64,000 nt of DNA, taken from contig NZ_BOPO01000090.1 in NCBI RefSeq assembly GCF_017312725.1, positions 1 to 64,000 on the forward strand, given 5' to 3'. The translations under genes and the position numbers were made by a program. The stretch comes from Actinocatenispora comari. Lineage in GTDB: Bacteria; Actinomycetota; Actinomycetes; Mycobacteriales; Micromonosporaceae. Of this stretch, positions 54,667-62,431 are shown piece by piece (within the stretch, counting starts at the first letter, position 1; every line of letters starts with the position of its first letter). Below the pieces are notes generated by a model. It was not told where the DNA came from and made no database searches. It saw only the letters and a list, made by a program, of their open reading frames with translations.

Positions 54667-54740
54667 CGCCCGCCCCCGCCCGGGGTGGCCACCGGGCCGG
54701 GCAGCGCAGTCCCGCCGGCCGGCGTCGTGTCCCCCGTCAT
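54663..54740 (-). CDS. 25-residue leader ORF coupled to the antiporter
   Basis: ATG 54740 follows TAGGGT by 7 nt (leaderless form) and its stop overlaps the antiporter ATG. The peptide is Gly/Pro/Thr-rich with no known family. It may only serve to bring ribosomes to the antiporter start, which otherwise has only a GGGGGCGGG upstream. Confidence 0.35.
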   Translation of the reverse strand: MTGDTTPAGGTALPGPVATPGGGGR

Positions 54741-54820
54741 GCCAGCGACCCTAACGGCTCCGGCCGGCCGTCCCGGGCGGATCGCCGGCGGTTCCCCGCC
54801 CGACGGGCCCGAGCGGGCGG

Positions 54821-54830
54821 CTGCCACCAT
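54821..54830 (+). promoter_or_regulatory. CTGCCACCAT leaderless promoter element
   Basis: CTGCCACCAT, then six bases, then GTG 54837: the CTGGCANNNT class with one change. Confidence 0.4.
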
Positions 54831-54836
54831 GGTCGC

Positions 54837-55628
54837 GTGACGAGGCGGGCGCGATGGCTGTGGGCGACGGTCGCGGTGTGGGCCGTGGTGCTGGTCGCAC
54901 TCGCGTTCGTGGCGGCCAGCCGGCCCACCGTCAAGCAGCAGCAGAGCCCGGCCGCGGCCCGCCCGTCGGTGCAGGCGGCGCTGGCCGCGGTGCTGTCCGC
55001 CGCCGGGCCGGACACGGTGACCGCGGTCGGCCCGTACCGGCAGGTCGGCACGTGTTCGCTGACCGCGGCGCGGCGCGGCGTCGAGTGGTCGCAGGTCGTC
55101 GACGTGTACGGCCCGACCGCCCGGCTCGCCGGGCTCACCGACCGGCTGCCGGCCCGGTACCAGGCGAAGTCGGAGCTGTCGTTCACCGGTGGCGGCCGGA
55201 TGACCGTCGCGCACCCTTCGCCGTTCCTGAAGCTGACCGTGCGCGCCGCCGAGAAGGACCCGGGCCACCTGATCGCCACCGTCGACACCGGTTGCCGGCC
55301 CACCACCGGCAACCCGTACCCGGCCTTCCTGGCCACCGCGTCCGACCCGGAACGGGGCCCGGCGAAGCGGGTGTTCGGGCTGTTCGACGCGACGCCGAAG
55401 AGCTGGCAGCGCACCGAGCTCGGCTGCGGTGCCGGCACCGTCACGGCGACCGGCACCGCATCGTCGCCGCTTCCCTCGCCCGGCCGCGTCCTGGACGCCC
55501 ATCCGCAGCCCGGCCGGCTGATCACGCACGACGACGCGCGGTACGTGTACCTCGACCACGGCCGCGGCCTGGTGGTGACCGCGGACGGCGACCGGCTCAC
55601 GGTCACGGCCACCACACCGTGCCGCTGA
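54837..55628 (+). CDS. Exported protein of unknown function
   Basis: 263 residues with a basic N-terminus, one membrane helix (about 8-28) and an outside domain with five cysteines and DUF-like beta structure. Not a family I know. GTG 54837; leaderless. It is upstream of the small membrane ORF and FABP gene (91 bp). Confidence 0.65.
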   Translation: MTRRARWLWATVAVWAVVLVALAFVAASRPTVKQQQSPAAARPSVQAALAAVLSAAGPDTVTAVGPYRQVGTCSLTAARRGVEWSQVVDVYGPTARLAGLTDRLPARYQAKSELSFTGGGRMTVAHPSPFLKLTVRAAEKDPGHLIATVDTGCRPTTGNPYPAFLATASDPERGPAKRVFGLFDATPKSWQRTELGCGAGTVTATGTASSPLPSPGRVLDAHPQPGRLITHDDARYVYLDHGRGLVVTADGDRLTVTATTPCR

Positions 55629-55705
55629 CCCTGCCCGCCGCCCGGCCCGCGGACGCGGCCGGCGGCCGGACCCGACACGGCCGAGCGGGCGACTGCCTCG
55701 CCCCG

Positions 55706-55711
55706 TAGACT
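55706..55711 (+). promoter_or_regulatory. -10-like TAGACT before the small membrane ORF
   Basis: TAGACT, then eight bases, then GTG 55720. Confidence 0.4.
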
Positions 55712-55719
55712 CACGCACC

Positions 55720-55818
55720 GTGGTCGAGCTGGGATTCGTCAGCCTGTTGGTGGTGCTGTTCGGCGTGCTCGCCGGCACGTTCGGATATCTCGCGGTACGG
55801 ATCGGGAGGACGCGGTGA
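55720..55818 (+). CDS. 32-residue single-helix membrane protein coupled to the FABP gene
   Basis: A GTG frame codes VVELGFVSLLVVLFGVLAG then TFGYLAVRIGRTR: one hydrophobic helix and a basic tail, a plausible membrane microprotein. The stop overlaps the GTG of the next gene (GTGA) and the start is 8 nt after TAGACT. Third positions are G/C-rich as in real genes here. Confidence 0.6.
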   Translation: MVELGFVSLLVVLFGVLAGTFGYLAVRIGRTR

Positions 55819-56489
55819 GCGAGGACGGCAACGCGGACCAGGCCGCCGCCGGGCCGGCTGACGCCGGGCGGGGCGGTGCGGCGCAGGGTGACGGGGCCGG
55901 CGCCAAGCCGGGGCTGCCGCCGGGCTTCCCGAGCCAGACCGCGCCGGCCTACCCGTACGAGGAGACGCACGACCTGCGGGTCGGCCCGGACCTGCATCCC
56001 TCGTTGCTCGGGCTGCTGCCGTACGTCGGGGTGTGGCGCGGCTGGGGCAAGGGCGGCTACCCGACGATCGAGGACTTCGACTTCGCCCAGGAGATCCGGT
56101 TCAGCCACGACGGCCGGCCGTTCCTCTACTACGAGTCGCGGTCCTGGCTGGTGGACGCTGCGCGCCAGCCGATCCGGCCGGCGGCCCGCGAGGTCGGCTG
56201 GTGGCGACCGCAGGTCGGCCCGAACGGCGCCCGGGACGGCGACGAGATCGAGGTCGAACTGGCCCACCCGACCGGCATCATGGAGCTCTACCTGGGCCGG
56301 ATGACCGGCACCCAGGTCGAGCTGGGCACCGACGCGGTGCTGCGCTCCGGCTCGGCCAAGGACGTCTCGGCCGGCCACCGGCTGTACGGGATCGTCGAGG
56401 GTGCCCTGCTCTACGCGTACGACATGACGGCGATGGGCCAGGAGTCCAGCCCGCACCTGTCCGCCCGGCTGGAACGCGTGGCGGGCTGA
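55815..56489 (+). CDS. FABP-like/nitrobindin family protein (Rv0813c-like)
   Basis: 224 residues: Ala/Gly-rich N-terminus, then a small beta-barrel with GVWRGWGKGGYPTIEDFDFA, the nitrobindin signature GxWxGxG. In the family a C-terminal His binds heme and the protein can isomerise peroxynitrite; the exact heme ligand here is not certain. GTG start overlaps the small ORF. Confidence 0.88.
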   Translation: MSEDGNADQAAAGPADAGRGGAAQGDGAGAKPGLPPGFPSQTAPAYPYEETHDLRVGPDLHPSLLGLLPYVGVWRGWGKGGYPTIEDFDFAQEIRFSHDGRPFLYYESRSWLVDAARQPIRPAAREVGWWRPQVGPNGARDGDEIEVELAHPTGIMELYLGRMTGTQVELGTDAVLRSGSAKDVSAGHRLYGIVEGALLYAYDMTAMGQESSPHLSARLERVAG

Positions 56490-56492
56490 TCC

Positions 56493-57332
56493 TCAGGCTT
56501 CGAACCCCAGCAGGTCGCGGAGGGTGTCGGTGTGCGCGGGGTCGGCGAGCTTGACGCCGTCGAGCTCGCGGACCGCGACGATGCCGCGGACGCTGGAGGT
56601 CAGCCAGACGCCGGTGGCGCGCTCCAGCTCGTCCTGCCGGACCATCCGCTCGCCGGCGTGCCAGCCGAGCGCGTCGACGTGGTCGAGCAGCCAGCGTGCG
56701 GTGGTGCCGGACAGGATGCCGGTCGCCTGCGGCACGGTGTAGAGCGTGCGGTGCTCCAGCCAGACCAGCGTCGAGGTCGGCGCCTCCAGCAGGTAGCCGT
56801 CGGACGACACCCACAGCACGTCGTCCAGCCCGGCCGCCGTGGCCCAGCGCTGGCAGGCCATGTTCATCGCGTACGACAGGGTCTTCGCGCCGCCGAGCAG
56901 CCACGGCGCCGCGGACCGGGCGTCGGCCGCGAAACCGAGGTTGAGGGTGCCGAGCCGCAGCCCGTCGCGGCGCACCGCGCGGGTGCTGTCCGGCACCGCG
57001 GTCAGGGTGCCGTAGCAGGTGAGGCCGTCGCCGTCCTCGGGGCCGCGGGTGCAGATCAGCTTCAGCGCGCCCTCGGTGTCGGCCGGCCACTGCGCGCAGA
57101 GGGTCTCGGCGAGGCCGACCAGGTCGGCGCGGGGCGGGAGGTCGAGATCGAGCCGGGCGGCCGAACGGGCCAGCCGGTCCAGGTGTTCGTCGAAGAGCCA
57201 GGGGCGACCGGACCGTACGTGCATGGTCTCGAACACGCCGTCACCACGCACCGCGCCGAGGTCGTCGGCGCGGAGGATCGGGGTGGTCGCAGGTATGACT
57301 CCGCGGCCCAGGACCGCGACGACTCGTTCCAC
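56493..57332 (-). CDS. Class IV aminotransferase-fold lyase (aminodeoxychorismate lyase-like, Rv0812)
   Basis: 279 residues of the PLP fold type IV class. PLP Lys is in GGAKTLSYAMN, with GVFETMHV and SSDGYLLEAPTSTLVW. Aminodeoxychorismate lyase makes p-aminobenzoate for folate; a D- or branched-chain aminotransferase cannot be excluded. GTG 57332 after TAGGGT + 7 nt (leaderless). Convergent with the FABP gene, 3 bp apart. Confidence 0.85.
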   Translation of the reverse strand: MERVVAVLGRGVIPATTPILRADDLGAVRGDGVFETMHVRSGRPWLFDEHLDRLARSAARLDLDLPPRADLVGLAETLCAQWPADTEGALKLICTRGPEDGDGLTCYGTLTAVPDSTRAVRRDGLRLGTLNLGFAADARSAAPWLLGGAKTLSYAMNMACQRWATAAGLDDVLWVSSDGYLLEAPTSTLVWLEHRTLYTVPQATGILSGTTARWLLDHVDALGWHAGERMVRQDELERATGVWLTSSVRGIVAVRELDGVKLADPAHTDTLRDLLGFEA

Positions 57333-57339
57333 GTCACCG

Positions 57340-57345
57340 ACCCTA
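57340..57345 (-). promoter_or_regulatory. -10-like TAGGGT of the class IV aminotransferase gene
   Basis: TAGGGT on the minus strand, seven bases before GTG 57332. Confidence 0.45.
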
Positions 57346-57491
57346 TCCGGTACGGGTAGCACTCTGCGCGACGGTACCCGCCGTTTTACCGGCCTCGAAC
57401 GCCACAATTGATCACCCTCCGTGTTCTCAATGGGGTATTTCCGTCCTCCGTCGCCGATCGGTGGATTGCCGGCAGTACGCCGGTGGAGGTA

Positions 57492-57521
57492 TCGACCGCA
57501 GCGTCCCGATCTGCGTATGAT
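57492..57521 (+). promoter_or_regulatory. Candidate sigma-70-type promoter of the GH43-like gene
   Basis: TCGACC (57492-57497) and TATGAT (57516-57521) with an 18-nt spacer, about 45 nt ahead of the GGAGGT-ATG of the glycosidase gene. Confidence 0.45.
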
Positions 57522-57565
57522 CGAACGCTTGTCAGATACCTTCTGGGTTCTGCATGGAGGTGGCA

Positions 57566-58639
57566 ATGAGTTTCCGCGTCCGAGGGATCCTGCGCCGGAC
57601 CGTCGGCGCGGCGGTGGTCGCCGCCGTTGCCGGAGCCCCGCTGGTACTGACCGCCCCGCCCGCGGCCGCGGCCGGCTACCGCCCGCCGGTGGCGTCGTAC
57701 CCGATCGCCGATCCGGGCGTTCTCCACGCCGGCGGCAGGTGGGTCGTGATGGGGACCGGGTCCTGGAGCACGACCAACACCATCTCGACCGCGCCGGCCG
57801 CCAACGGGCCGTGGAGCCGGGTCGGGAACGCGCTGCTGACCCGGCGGCCGGGCTGGGCGTCGAGCGGCGACCACAGCATCTGGGCGCCGTCGGAGGTCCG
57901 CATCGACGGCAGCGACGGCACCAGGTACGTCGTCTTCTACGCGGCGGTGATCGCCGGGCAGACGTCCAAGCGCTGCATCGGCACCGGCGTCTCGACCAGC
58001 CCGACCGGCCCGTTCGTCCCCCGGGACGCGCCGATCTCCTGCATCGCCGGGTACGGCGCGGCCGACCCCGAGCCGGGCACGGTCCAGGCCGACTCCACCA
58101 TCGACTCGACCGCCAGCTACGTCACGATCGACGGGCAGCAGCGGCTGTACCTGCTGTACAAGACCCAGCACGTGGCGTACGTCGACTCGTCCGGCCACAA
58201 GCACTACCACTCGACGATCCGGATGGTGCGGGTCAACATCGCGAGCTACGCCACCGCCGTGCTCGGCGACAGCCACCAGCTCACCGAACGCACCGACAAC
58301 CCGATCGAGGAGAACCCCGTCCTGGTACAGCGGGGTGCCACGTTCACGCTGTTCACCTCGGTCGGCGGCTACACCACGTGCAACTACCACACCGAGTGGC
58401 GCCAGTCGACGCACCTCTGGAGCTGGCCGGCCACCGGCCAGCGGCTGTCGTTCCCGACCGGTACGAACACCTGCGCGACCGGTGATGCGCAGGTCGTCCC
58501 CGGCCTGCCGGAAGATTCCTGGCGCATCTTCTTTTCCGGCCGCTATCCGGACGCATCGTCCAGTTTCATGCTGTACGTCGGCACCGTCACCTGGTCCGAC
58601 GGGACCCCGGAGGTGTACTCGATGCTCGATCCGGCCTGA
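57566..58639 (+). CDS. Secreted GH43-like five-bladed-propeller glycosidase
   Basis: 357 residues with a signal peptide (RVRGILRRT, hydrophobic core, cleavage near AAAAG) and a five-bladed beta-propeller. Candidate catalytic acids are Asp in IADPGVLHAGG, Glu/Asp in HSIWAPSEVR and Glu in NPIEENPVL, the GH43 order (base, pKa helper, acid). Likely acts on arabinose/xylose-type polymers outside; substrate unknown. GGAGGT is 4 nt before the ATG. Confidence 0.82.
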   Translation: MSFRVRGILRRTVGAAVVAAVAGAPLVLTAPPAAAAGYRPPVASYPIADPGVLHAGGRWVVMGTGSWSTTNTISTAPAANGPWSRVGNALLTRRPGWASSGDHSIWAPSEVRIDGSDGTRYVVFYAAVIAGQTSKRCIGTGVSTSPTGPFVPRDAPISCIAGYGAADPEPGTVQADSTIDSTASYVTIDGQQRLYLLYKTQHVAYVDSSGHKHYHSTIRMVRVNIASYATAVLGDSHQLTERTDNPIEENPVLVQRGATFTLFTSVGGYTTCNYHTEWRQSTHLWSWPATGQRLSFPTGTNTCATGDAQVVPGLPEDSWRIFFSGRYPDASSSFMLYVGTVTWSDGTPEVYSMLDPA

Positions 58640-58661
58640 GCGACCTGCCGGGTCGCGTGCC

Positions 58662-58667
58662 TATCAT
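58662..58667 (+). promoter_or_regulatory. -10-like TATCAT of the Fur/Nur gene
   Basis: TATCAT, then seven bases, then ATG 58675: leaderless spacing. Confidence 0.5.
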
Positions 58668-58674
58668 CGATCAC

Positions 58675-59109
58675 ATGGCTGCTGACACCGCTCCGTCGCT
58701 CGCCGATGTGCTGCGCGCCCGGGGTCTTCGGCTCACCGCCCAGCGGCAGCTCGTGCTGGAGGCGGTGCAGCGGCTCGGCCACGCCACCCCGGAGCAGGTG
58801 CACCAGGCGGTCTGCGCGACGGCGGCGGGCGTCAACATCACCACCATCTACCGCACCCTGGAGCTGCTCGAAGGGCTCGGGCTCGTCACGCACACCCACC
58901 TGTCGCACGGCGCACCCACGTACCACGTGCCGGGCGAGCGGTCGCACCTGCACCTGGTCTGCCACCGGTGCGGTGCGATCGACGAGGCGCCGCTGTCGCT
59001 GATGGGCCCGCTCGCCGAGCAACTCCTCGCCGAACGCGGGTTCCGGCTCGACATCGGGCACATGGCGCTGTTCGGCACCTGTGCCGACTGCGCCGAACAG
59101 CCGTCGTGA
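58675..59109 (+). CDS. Fur-family regulator, Nur-like
   Basis: 144 residues. Winged-helix N-terminus (LRLTAQRQLVLEAV, NITTIYRTLELLEGLGLV), then HTHLSHGAPTYH, HLHLVCHRCG and the Cys pair CADC for structural zinc. It is closest in my reading to the nickel regulator Nur of Streptomyces (shared HGAPTYH and GHMALFG segments), though one of the Nur histidines before HLVC is Ser here, so Ni, Fe or peroxide as effector is open. Confidence 0.85.
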   Translation: MAADTAPSLADVLRARGLRLTAQRQLVLEAVQRLGHATPEQVHQAVCATAAGVNITTIYRTLELLEGLGLVTHTHLSHGAPTYHVPGERSHLHLVCHRCGAIDEAPLSLMGPLAEQLLAERGFRLDIGHMALFGTCADCAEQPS

Positions 59110-59223
59110 CCCGCCGGCAACCGCGGATGCCCAGGCCGTAGCGGCGGCGCATCCGATCCGAGCACGAGGTCCGGCCGGGAAGGCACCCCCTTCGCGGCCC
59201 GGCCGAGGAAGGCAGGCAGCCCG

Positions 59224-60330
59224 ATGAACGCACCGACCGACACCGCCTCGCCGCTGCTGCGGCTGCCCGGCGCGGTGGCCGCCGACCCGGCCGGCCCGGA
59301 CGCCGGCATCGCCGCCCACTACGGCGACCCGATGCGCGAACAGCGCACCCTGGCCGAGACGGTCGGGCTGGTCGACCGGAGCAACCGCGGCGTCCTCCAG
59401 GTGCCCGGCGCCGACCGGCTCAGCTGGCTGCACACCCTGGGCAGCCAGCACCTGGAGCGGGTCAGCGCCCCGACCGGCAGCGAGCTGCTGCTGCTGTCCC
59501 CGCACGGGCACATCGAGCACCACGCGGTACTCGCCGAGTTCGACCAGGCGGTCTGGCTGGACACCGAGCCCGGCGCGGCCGGCGCGCTGCTGGACTTCCT
59601 CACCTCGATGCGGTTCCTGCTGCGGGTCGAGCCGACCGACGTCACCGCCGGGTACGCGGTGGTCAGCCTGGTCGGCCCGGACGCGCCGGCGGCACTGGCC
59701 CGGCTCGGTGTGCCCGAGCTGGGCCCGGCCCGGGTCGCCGCGGTCCCGCCCGCGCAGTTCGCCACCGGCGCGGTGCCGCCGGTGCCGACCTCGGCGTACC
59801 CGGTGGTCGCGCTGCCCGGCGGCGGGTTCGCCCGGCGGATGCCGGACTTCGGCGACGCCGCGGTCATCGACCTGGTGCTGCCCCGTCCGGCGCTGGCCGA
59901 GCTGCCCGAGCGGCTGGCCGTCCCGGTCGCCGGCGGCTGGGCGTACGAGGCGTTGCGGGTCGCCGCCCGCCGGCCCCGGTTCGGCCTGGACACCGACCAC
60001 CGCACCATCCCGGCCGAGGGCGGCCTGCTCGCCTCGGCGGTACACCTGGACAAGGGGTGCTACCGCGGTCAGGAGACGGTGGCGCGGGTGCACAACCTCG
60101 GCCGCCCGCCCCGCCGTACGGTGCTGCTGCACCTGGACGGGATCGGCGAGCAGCTGCCCGCCCCCGGTACCCCGGTGCTGCGGGACGACCGGCAGGTCGG
60201 CGTCGTCGGCAGCGCCGCCCGCCATTACGAGTTCGGCCCCGTCACCCTGGCCCTGGTCAAGCAGAACGTCCCCGCCGACGCCACGCTGCGGGTCGGTGAC
60301 GCCAACGCCGCCATCGACCCCGACCTGTAG
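59224..60330 (+). CDS. YgfZ/GcvT-like folate-binding protein
   Basis: 368 residues of the GcvT-like family with the YgfZ motif DKGCYRGQE near residue 277. YgfZ aids Fe-S cluster assembly or repair with tetrahydrofolate. Preceded by Nur and followed by the inverted-repeat element. Confidence 0.92.
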   Translation: MNAPTDTASPLLRLPGAVAADPAGPDAGIAAHYGDPMREQRTLAETVGLVDRSNRGVLQVPGADRLSWLHTLGSQHLERVSAPTGSELLLLSPHGHIEHHAVLAEFDQAVWLDTEPGAAGALLDFLTSMRFLLRVEPTDVTAGYAVVSLVGPDAPAALARLGVPELGPARVAAVPPAQFATGAVPPVPTSAYPVVALPGGGFARRMPDFGDAAVIDLVLPRPALAELPERLAVPVAGGWAYEALRVAARRPRFGLDTDHRTIPAEGGLLASAVHLDKGCYRGQETVARVHNLGRPPRRTVLLHLDGIGEQLPAPGTPVLRDDRQVGVVGSAARHYEFGPVTLALVKQNVPADATLRVGDANAAIDPDL

Positions 60331-60336
60331 CCGTCA

Positions 60337-60500
60337 GGGTCGCTGCGCCGGCCCGATTCGCCCGCTGGCGGCGTTGTCGTCGGCTTGTGTGCATTCGCAC
60401 ACGGCGCCTCCTCCGCCTTGCCAGCGAACGAATCGGACTCGGCTCGCTTCGGTGACCTCACATCACCGTCAGAGCAGAGATCGGGCCGGCGCAGCGACCC
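60337..60500. mobile_element. 164-bp element with perfect 21-bp terminal inverted repeats (MITE-like)
   Basis: Bases 60337-60357 and 60480-60500 are perfect 21-bp inverted repeats. Inside are a second nested pair (60354-60369 with 60419-60434, 14 of 16 matching), a GTGTGC-ATTC-GCACAC hairpin and a GGTGA/TCACC stem. No ORF. It starts 6 bp after the ygfZ stop and ends 8 bp before the promoter element of the next gene. It could be a small mobile element or a structured RNA/terminator. Confidence 0.55.
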
Positions 60501-60508
60501 GGACAGGT

Positions 60509-60518
60509 CTGGCAGGAT
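60509..60518 (+). promoter_or_regulatory. CTGGCAGGAT leaderless promoter element
   Basis: CTGGCAGGAT, then seven bases, then ATG 60526. Confidence 0.5.
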
Positions 60519-60525
60519 CGCGGGT

Positions 60526-61359
60526 ATGGGTGGCACGTTGATCACGGTGGCGCCGACCGGCGCCGAGTCGAAGAAGTCCGAGGTACCGGCGCTGCCGGTG
60601 ACGCTGGCGGAGCTGGTCTCCACGGCGAAGGAGTGCGAGGCGCTCGGCGCGAGCGTGGTGCACGTGCACATCCGCGGCGCGGACGCCGAGCCGACGCTGG
60701 ACCTGGGCCGGCTGAAGGACACCGTGGCGGCGCTGCGCGCCGAGACGAACCTGATCGTGCAGCTGTCGTCCGGCGGCGCGGTGACCGACCCGGAGTCCGA
60801 CCGGCTGCGGGTGCTCGCGGCCGAGCCGGACATGGCCTCCTGCACCATGGGTACGGTCAACTTCGGTGACGACGTGTTCTCGAACCGCTGGGAGTTCATC
60901 GTCGAGCTGCACACCCGGCTGCGCGACGCGAAGATCGTCCCCGAGTACGAGATCTTCGACCTGGGGCACCTGGCGTCGCTGGCCCGGCTGCTCGACAAGC
61001 ACGGCCTGCCGTACGGCGGGCACGTGCACGTCGACTTCGTGATGGGCGTGCCGGGCGGCATGTCGGGCAGCGCGCAGACCCTGGTCGCCGCGGCGAACGA
61101 GGTGCGCACGCTGCTGCCGGCGGGCACCACGTTCGCCGCCACCGGTATCGGCCGGACCACCCTGCCGGTGCTGCTCACCTCGCTCGCCGCCGGCGGCCAC
61201 CTGCGGGTCGGCATGGAGGACACCCTGACGTACGCGCGGCGGCAGCCGGTGGAGAGCAACATGCAGCTGGTGGCGCGGGCCGCCGGCCTGGCCCGGCTGG
61301 CCCAGCGCCCGCCGATGCCGGTCGACGAGGCCCGGGCCCTGCTGCACATCCGCGACTGA
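60526..61359 (+). CDS. BKACE-family beta-keto acid cleavage enzyme
   Basis: 277 residues of the 3-keto-5-aminohexanoate cleavage (BKACE, DUF849) family: metal His pair in VHVHIRGAD and the GGHVHVDFVMG and GIGRTTLPV motifs. It condenses/cleaves a beta-keto acid with acetyl-CoA; the natural substrate cannot be told. ATG 60526 is leaderless. Confidence 0.9.
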   Translation: MGGTLITVAPTGAESKKSEVPALPVTLAELVSTAKECEALGASVVHVHIRGADAEPTLDLGRLKDTVAALRAETNLIVQLSSGGAVTDPESDRLRVLAAEPDMASCTMGTVNFGDDVFSNRWEFIVELHTRLRDAKIVPEYEIFDLGHLASLARLLDKHGLPYGGHVHVDFVMGVPGGMSGSAQTLVAAANEVRTLLPAGTTFAATGIGRTTLPVLLTSLAAGGHLRVGMEDTLTYARRQPVESNMQLVARAAGLARLAQRPPMPVDEARALLHIRD

Positions 61360-61467
61360 CCTCGCCGCGGGGGCCGACCGTCCGAGCGGGCGCGCCGGCT
61401 CCGCCCCGAGCGCTCGGCGCCACCTGCTGCGCCGGCGTGCTCGGCGCGGCAGGTGGCGGACGGGCGG

Positions 61468-62256
61468 TCAGCCGCGGTGGAAGCCGCCCTCGACGTTGAT
61501 GATCTGGCCGGTGACCCAGCCCGCCTCGGCGGAGCAGAGCCAGCCGACCACCGGCGCGACATCGGCCGGGGTACCCCAGCGGCCGGTCGGGAACGCCGCG
61601 GCGACCCGCTCGTACGCCTCGCCGGTCGCGTATCCGGTGTCGCACGGGCCGGGGTTGACCGCGTTGACGGTGATGCCCTGCCCGGCGACCGACGCGGACA
61701 GCGACAGGGTGAGCGCCTCGATCGCGCCCTTGCTGGCGATGTAGGCGAGCTCGTTCGGCATCGGGCCGAGCCGCTGGCCGCTGGTGAACAGCACCACCCG
61801 GCCGCCCGGCCCGCCCAGCTCCGCTTCCTGCCCGTACGCGGCGGCGAAGTGCTTGACCAGCAGCAGCGAGCCGCGCGCGTTGACGCTCAGGTGCCGGTCG
61901 ATCTCCTCCGCGGTGATCTCGGCGAGCGGCGTCTGGGTCGAGTACGCGTGCACGGCGGCGAGCGCGTCGATCCGTCCGTACCGCTGCAGCGCCGCGTCGA
62001 CGAGCGCCCCGGGTTCGGCCGGATCGGCGAAGTCCCCGGCCCGGTACTCGACCGCGGCGCCGGTCTCGCGCAGCGCCGCGACCACCTCCGCGGTGTGATC
62101 CTCGGTGCCGTACTCCGCGGCGTCGTAGGCGGGCAGCCCGGACAGGAACAGGTCGTACCCGTCGACGGCGAGTCGGTGCGCCACCGCGGCGGCGATCCCG
62201 TTGGTACGGCTGACTCCGGTGACCAGGGCGGCCCGGCGGGTGCTGGATGCGAACAT
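61468..62256 (-). CDS. SDR-family oxidoreductase
   Basis: 262 residues with the SDR Rossmann start LVTGVSRTNGIAAA (a variant without the usual GxxxGxG spacing), NARGSLL, catalytic Ser in VLFTSGQ and Tyr/Lys in AYIASKGA, and a C-terminal INVEGGFHRG. ATG 62256 is preferred to the TTG at 62292. Divergent from the XRE gene across an operator-like dyad. Confidence 0.88.
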   Translation of the reverse strand: MFASSTRRAALVTGVSRTNGIAAAVAHRLAVDGYDLFLSGLPAYDAAEYGTEDHTAEVVAALRETGAAVEYRAGDFADPAEPGALVDAALQRYGRIDALAAVHAYSTQTPLAEITAEEIDRHLSVNARGSLLLVKHFAAAYGQEAELGGPGGRVVLFTSGQRLGPMPNELAYIASKGAIEALTLSLSASVAGQGITVNAVNPGPCDTGYATGEAYERVAAAFPTGRWGTPADVAPVVGWLCSAEAGWVTGQIINVEGGFHRG

Positions 62257-62377
62257 GTCGCGCAGTCTCGCGGGCTGCTCCGCCGGCGGCAACGCAATAC
62301 CGTCCCGCTAGCAGGACGCAGATCACTTCTGCACCTGTTTCCGCAGGTGAAACCGCTGTCGAGGTCGGCGCGCACCG

Positions 62378-62424
62378 CTCCTGCAAGCATGGTGCTTGCA
62401 GGAGTTAGCACTGCGCGCTACCGT
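62378..62424 (+). promoter_or_regulatory. 12-bp dyad and promoter of the XRE gene
   Basis: CTCCTGCAAGCA (62378-62389) and TGCTTGCAGGAG (62393-62404) are perfect inverted repeats around TGG. TTGCAG (62396-62401) in the right arm and TACCGT (62419-62424) are 17 nt apart and fit -35/-10, ending 7 nt before ATG 62432. A binding protein would block the -35. Confidence 0.7.
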
Positions 62425-62431
62425 CGTTGGC

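Noticed and set aside
60385-60525. Longer N-terminus for the BKACE enzyme reaching into the inverted-repeat element
   Set aside because: The extra residues have no similarity to the family, and the leaderless ATG at 60526 places the ITVAPTGAES start as usual.
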